This document shows positions 60,892 through 64,000 of a DNA stretch of 64,000 bases, piece after piece. The notes under the pieces are model-generated. The model was given only the letters and a program-made list of their open reading frames with translations. It had not been told where the DNA came from and searched no databases. This DNA comes from Chitinophaga oryziterrae. GTDB taxonomy: Bacteria; Bacteroidota; Bacteroidia; Chitinophagales; Chitinophagaceae. The stretch spans positions 19,505 through 83,504 of the forward strand of contig NZ_WRXO01000015.1 in the NCBI RefSeq assembly GCF_009758125.1, in the 5' to 3' direction. How positions within the stretch are numbered: position 1 is the stretch's first letter; each line of letters begins with the position of its first letter. A program made the translations under genes and the position numbers.

Positions 60892-61281
60892 ATGGTGACT
60901 CCCCCATTACCATTGATCTTACTCATTGATGATGATCCCGACGAGTATTTAATATTAAGCCTGTTTTTCACGCATGACATAGCCAGATTACACTGGGCCA
61001 GCCAGCCTATTGCCGGTATTAAGAAAGCAGAGTTAATAAGACCTGATATTATTATCCTTGACCAATATATTCCAGGCTTCGATGCCATAGAGACTGTCAA
61101 GCAGATAAAAGCAGTAAAGCCACTGCGAAATATACCGGTACTCATAAGTACCGGAACTATTCACCCAACAGTGAAAACAGGACTTCTGGATGCAGGAGCA
61201 ATAAACCTGCAGGAAAAGCCTATCCCGGTTGGGATATTAAACAATATTATCAGCCTTCACTTATGTACACCCGGAAAATAA
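60892..61281 (+). CDS. stand-alone response-regulator receiver domain
   Basis: 129 residues: acidic pocket LILLIDDDPDEY, phospho-acceptor Asp in PDIIILDQYIPGFDAIE, Thr in VLISTGTI and Lys in INLQEKPIP. All receiver residues are present; no output domain. It has the size of a CheY-like protein. In this setting a role in controlling element functions or host signalling is possible but unknown. It overlaps the next small gene by 19 bp. Confidence 0.85.
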   Translation: MVTPPLPLILLIDDDPDEYLILSLFFTHDIARLHWASQPIAGIKKAELIRPDIIILDQYIPGFDAIETVKQIKAVKPLRNIPVLISTGTIHPTVKTGLLDAGAINLQEKPIPVGILNNIISLHLCTPGK

Positions 61282-61478
61282 CGATTGGAAACACCATTGT
61301 TTATCTCGCGAGTTTGCCCGGAACGAATATGGTACGCGCAAGAATTAAAGGAAATATGTATTACGTGCATAGAGAAAAAAATGCAGTTGCAAGGTTTGCG
61401 ATACCATCTGATCTTCCAATGGAATTACAGGAACGCATTATCTGGGCTGTAGATAATTACTTCCAACTCCGGAAATAA
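61263..61478 (+). CDS. hypothetical small protein
   Basis: 71 residues, basic beta-rich start (TRKITIGNTIVYLASLPGT, MVRARIKGNMYYVH) and a C-terminal helix MELQERIIWAVDNYFQ. No family recognised. It overlaps the receiver gene by 19 bp, indicating coupling. Part of the mobile-element gene run. Confidence 0.55.
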   Translation: MYTRKITIGNTIVYLASLPGTNMVRARIKGNMYYVHREKNAVARFAIPSDLPMELQERIIWAVDNYFQLRK

Positions 61479-61517
61479 TTTAAATACATCATAGATCGAA
61501 CTATTAAACGTTACCCC

Positions 61518-61853
61518 ATGCAATTAAATAAAAAACTACAACCGTCTTCTAAACGCTACCATGGTAGTGTAATTGATAAGATGAGCGAAGATGAACTAAA
61601 ACGCTATTCCAAATTACTTAATTGGAAAATAAGAATACTCTACTGGTTCTTCCTGATGTGTAAAGCTACAGGCTTGAAAGCTGATAAATTAGGACGGCGT
61701 ATCCTTTTCTTATATGAGGTCTGTATATACGTTCACTTCGCCTACAAATGTAAAGTTGCAAGAAGGTTAATAAAGGAAAGCCCGATACTACAAAAATATA
61801 TTGCGATGGGCGTTATTCGTGATGATGAAGGCCCGTCTGATACAAATGTGTAA
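61518..61853 (+). CDS. hypothetical basic protein
   Basis: 111 residues, strongly basic and helical (MSEDELKRYSKLLNWKIRIL, KATGLKADKLGRRILFLYEV). No family recognised and no signal peptide. DNA- or RNA-binding is possible from charge alone. It is in the same-strand mobile-element run. Confidence 0.55.
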   Translation: MQLNKKLQPSSKRYHGSVIDKMSEDELKRYSKLLNWKIRILYWFFLMCKATGLKADKLGRRILFLYEVCIYVHFAYKCKVARRLIKESPILQKYIAMGVIRDDEGPSDTNV

Positions 61854-62010
61854 TAAGTAACCTTATTGTCGTTCTTTATAGCTTATTGTTATTAACTGTT
61901 CTTTGTTTGTTATTGGTCTGAAATAGAAAGGTGTTAATATTACACAGAACATAATATGTCTCTTTTAAATCCCCTTCATGCGGGATGTTAAAAAAAACTT
62001 TGCTGATTTC

Positions 62011-62040
62011 GTACACGTTCGTACACGTTTGTACATAAGT
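62011..62040. repeat. three 10-bp iteron-like direct repeats
   Basis: GTACACGTTC, GTACACGTTT, GTACATAAGT in direct tandem, one helical turn each, 70 bp upstream of the HTH gene. Likely protein-binding array; the excisionase-type product or the recombinase are candidates. Confidence 0.55.
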
Positions 62041-62109
62041 GGTAAAGTGGTTTTTGGGGTTGTTATATCTTCGTTCCTTCAACATATTTTAACCCACAAA
62101 ACAAAAAAC

Positions 62110-62385
62110 ATGAGAGAAGAACAAGATGAAATTCGCAGGAGATTAGATGTATTAGAAACAAAAATAGACTTGTTATTGCAAATGGCAAGAGATGATGGAA
62201 GTAAGCATCCACCGTTATCTATAGAACAGGCGGCAAGCTACCTCCATCTTTCTGTATCAAGGATATACTGCCTTATCAGTGAAGGTCAGTTGCATCCCTT
62301 GCAGCGAAAGAAGTATGGCCGTATCCTTTTTAGGCCGTCAGACCTCCAGGAATATCTTACACAACAGGAGAATAAAGCAGCATAA
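62110..62385 (+). CDS. excisionase-type helix-turn-helix protein
   Basis: 91 residues. A short coiled-coil N-terminus (RRRLDVLETKIDLLLQMARD) is followed by a MerR/excisionase HTH: LSIEQAASYLHLSVSRIYCLISEGQLHPLQRKKYGRILFRPSDLQEYL. This is the helix_turn_helix-17 type used by Bacteroidota mobile elements as excision directionality or control factors. ATG 62110 is chosen (MREEQDE); the open frame from 61978 runs through iteron-like repeats. The repeats at 62011-62040 are a candidate binding site. Confidence 0.85.
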   Translation: MREEQDEIRRRLDVLETKIDLLLQMARDDGSKHPPLSIEQAASYLHLSVSRIYCLISEGQLHPLQRKKYGRILFRPSDLQEYLTQQENKAA

Positions 62386-62411
62386 CTATTACTCACCTCT
62401 TAATCCATTAT

Positions 62412-63251
62412 ATGAGTATTGTAAAAGAAAAGTACAGCAGTAATAGGGTTAACCTGATTTACCAGATGTTATGTAATGAAGCAGAACAGGCGCAACCCAA
62501 AGAATATGATGTACGGGTAGATGAGCTAAAAGTAGTCTCCCGCACTAATGACCCGGAACGTTTCTTCCAACACGAGGATTTTATACTGCCTGATACGCGT
62601 TATGTTACTGTTTGTTTATATGATGGTGCTTCACGCAGGTGTACCCGTTATGTGTTATTGCTTAAAGAAGAAGAGAGTAAGACAAAGGAAACACTGGACG
62701 GCATAGAACATACCATAGGTGAGAAACTGCAACAGGAAAGGCGGCAATGGCAATATGAGTTATTGCAAAAGGAAAATGAGGATTTAAAGGCAAAGCTTGT
62801 TGATGCAGAGGAATACCAGGAGCAACTACAGGATACTGTGCGGCAAATGCAGGGAGAGAAAAGCTCAACAACCAATAAGATCACGGAAACAGTATTAAAC
62901 TTTGCAGGGCTTTACTTTTCCAAAAATCCACAGGTACTAGGCGGTATCCCGTTATTGAGTGATCTGGTAAATCCCGGTAATCTCCCGTCCCAACCGCAGC
63001 AATCTACCGGGACGGCCTCCTATAGCAAACAGGAAAGCGGTGATGTGGGAAATACAAAGCCCACAGAACAAAATACAACCACATTACGCAAAACATTGAT
63101 CCTGCTATTTCCTGAGCAGTATGCCGAAAAGGTAGAACGTATCATTCAGTACCTGTATGCAAACAACGAGCTTGCAGATCAGCTACTTAGAATACTCCAG
63201 CAAGCCTGTCCTGATGAGGAAGAAGAGGATGGAACTGAGCTGGCAGCATAA
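62412..63251 (+). CDS. hypothetical coiled-coil protein of the mobile element
   Basis: 279 residues. An N-terminal alpha/beta part (EYDVRVDELKVVSRTNDPERFF, YVTVCLYDGASRRCTRYVL) leads to a central coiled coil rich in E/K/Q (about 95-150), a Pro/Ser/Thr-rich linker and a helical acidic tail (ACPDEEEEDGTELAA). I do not recognise it. Its place between the HTH gene and the recombinase suggests an accessory or mobilisation role. Confidence 0.6.
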   Translation: MSIVKEKYSSNRVNLIYQMLCNEAEQAQPKEYDVRVDELKVVSRTNDPERFFQHEDFILPDTRYVTVCLYDGASRRCTRYVLLLKEEESKTKETLDGIEHTIGEKLQQERRQWQYELLQKENEDLKAKLVDAEEYQEQLQDTVRQMQGEKSSTTNKITETVLNFAGLYFSKNPQVLGGIPLLSDLVNPGNLPSQPQQSTGTASYSKQESGDVGNTKPTEQNTTTLRKTLILLFPEQYAEKVERIIQYLYANNELADQLLRILQQACPDEEEEDGTELAA

Positions 63252-63272
63252 TAACAATATCTAACTATTTAA

Positions 63273-63497
63273 ATGTCAAATACCATGGCAAAACACTTGT
63301 TAACAATAGAAATAGAAGCAAATAGCCGTAAGGAAGCCGAAGATAAACTGAGCGGAGTGATGCTCATGTTAGGCGTATTGTACAAAACAGATCAATCAAG
63401 TGTTATAGGTAATGCGGTAAAGCTCTGGGTTCTTTGGGAAGCGGTCATGAATGATTGCAGTCCTAAAATAAGCCCTTATCACTCCGCTGTAAAGTAA
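63273..63497 (+). CDS. hypothetical small protein
   Basis: 74 residues, with HLLTIEIEANSRKEAEDKLSGVMLML and an amphipathic C-terminal helix. A start at 63285 (MAKHLL) is possible. No family recognised. In the mobile-element run. Confidence 0.5.
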   Translation: MSNTMAKHLLTIEIEANSRKEAEDKLSGVMLMLGVLYKTDQSSVIGNAVKLWVLWEAVMNDCSPKISPYHSAVK

Positions 63498-63520
63498 CCC
63501 GTCAAACAAAAGAATAATTT

Positions 63521-63784
63521 ATGAAGCCTCATAGTTCTGAATCGCAACAACAAGAGATTTCCATGCCATCCAAGCCCAAACGGTTAACACCGGAGTTCCT
63601 TCGTAACAGTTCAGGTTTGCAGGATTTAAGTGACGAACAGGCAACGGAGATCATAGGCAGTTTATATGCGCTTGCCATAATCTTACTATCTGTAACTCTT
63701 CCCGACGCCAGGGAAGAGTTACAGGCACCCATGATTGCAGAATATATCAATCCATTACCCGAACAAAATAGAATAGCAGCATGA
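63521..63784 (+). CDS. hypothetical small protein
   Basis: 87 residues, hydrophilic start (SSESQQQEISMPSKPKRL-like) and a helical C-terminus with LSDEQATEIIGSLYALAIIL. Its TGA overlaps the ATG of the serine recombinase (ATGA 63781-63784), so the two are translated together. No family recognised. Confidence 0.55.
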   Translation: MKPHSSESQQQEISMPSKPKRLTPEFLRNSSGLQDLSDEQATEIIGSLYALAIILLSVTLPDAREELQAPMIAEYINPLPEQNRIAA

Positions 63785-63892
63785 GTAATTTAAATGCCTT
63801 TGCCAAATTTGGTAACTACCCTAAGAAGTTTACGCAGAAAGTCACCCAGAAGGTCGCTGTAGCGTATACCCGCGTATCCACCAAAGAACAGG
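63781..63892 (+). CDS. serine site-specific recombinase, 5' exon only (interrupted)
   Basis: From ATG 63781: a basic N-terminus (FGNYPKKFTQKVTQKV) then AVAYTRVSTKEQ, the catalytic-serine motif of resolvase/invertase-type recombinases (Ser in TRVSTKEQ). Immediately afterwards the frame gives GAS and a stop at 63901. Normal enzymes continue for 200-500 residues. The break coincides with a GTGCG group II intron start, so this is the 5' exon. It is the integrase gene of the element whose other genes precede it. Confidence 0.8.
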
Positions 63893-64000
63893 GTGCGTCC
63901 TGAAACCTGAGGCTGCGTAAGTAGCTGAAGGGTGCTGTAGCAAAGATGGAGGTAGGCCCTCCGGTAGCGGCTGGCAAGAGCAGCTACCAAACCACCCTAA
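63893..64000 (+). mobile_element. group II intron, 5' end (continues past window)
   Basis: After exon base 63892 the sequence is GTGCGTCC, the class-typical intron start, followed by a GC-rich non-coding stretch with domain I-like pieces: AGTAGCTGAAGGGTGCTG, GATGGAGGTAGGCCCTCCGG, and GCTGGCAAGAGCAGC. The self-complementary GGAGG..CCTCC and GCTG..CAGC blocks suit a folded domain I. The reverse transcriptase and 3' end lie outside the window. Confidence 0.6.

Overview
The window reads as chromosomal DNA of a soil- or plant-associated Bacteroidota, most likely a Chitinophaga-like member of the Chitinophagaceae. The support is protein-level: a type IX secretion sorting domain, Bacteroidota-style lipoproteins, four short Crp/Fnr-type regulators, LytTR/LytS signalling, DoxX and YdeI families, and a TAnnTTTG-type promoter box. 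No rRNA gene, intact tRNA gene or CRISPR array was seen.

Region 1 (1-25.7 kb) is a fairly stable metabolic stretch. It holds a truncated MFS exporter with a Crp/Fnr regulator and a palindromic site, a second regulator with a YceI protein, an outer-membrane barrel protein, an M1 aminopeptidase, and an autoregulated ArsR-SRPBCC-DoxX-YdeI operon. A loose plant-polysaccharide cluster follows: a GH106-type alpha-L-rhamnosidase, a GH43-CBM13 lipoprotein, a T9SS-exported SGNH esterase with two tandem N-terminal domains, and the relic of a beta-helix polysaccharide lyase. A LytS/LytTR pair, a DoxX/alpha-beta hydrolase pair and another Crp/Fnr unit close the region.

Region 2 (25.7-45.7 kb) is a patchwork. 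Short cargo modules (DUF2911, ECF sigma/ClpP, serine hydrolase, SDR, quinone reductase/HxlR, DoxX, small lipoproteins, a YwqK-like protein, a DUF4143 ATPase) are separated by at least seven copies of a degenerate repeat of roughly 70 bp. The repeat looks like a tRNA 3' end and usually lies beside a rho-independent terminator. Three cargo genes share a leader sequence. The region also carries a segmental duplication, several decayed genes (doxX, a membrane-anchored winged-helix regulator, two fragments of a lipoprotein family) and the C-terminal relic of a tyrosine recombinase. I read this as an old hotspot of serial integration.

Region 3 (45.7-60.3 kb) is a defence and conflict island. Its centre is a four-gene, translationally coupled operon: MBL-fold hydrolase, trypsin-like protease, small middle protein, and an SMC/Rad50-like ATPase with a zinc hook. 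This matches the Lamassu family, hydrolase-protease type. Beside it are an HEPN-like candidate, an HNH nuclease and an unknown protein. Next comes an exported operon in which a signal-peptide-bearing RHS-linker/zincin protein is flanked by two paralogous transglutaminase-fold proteins.

Region 4 (60.4-64.0 kb) is the left part of a mobile element. A highly structured RNA-like segment is followed by a same-strand run of small genes, including an excisionase-type HTH protein, and then by a serine recombinase. The recombinase frame is broken after its YTRVSTKEQ motif by what looks like the 5' end of a group II intron running off the window.
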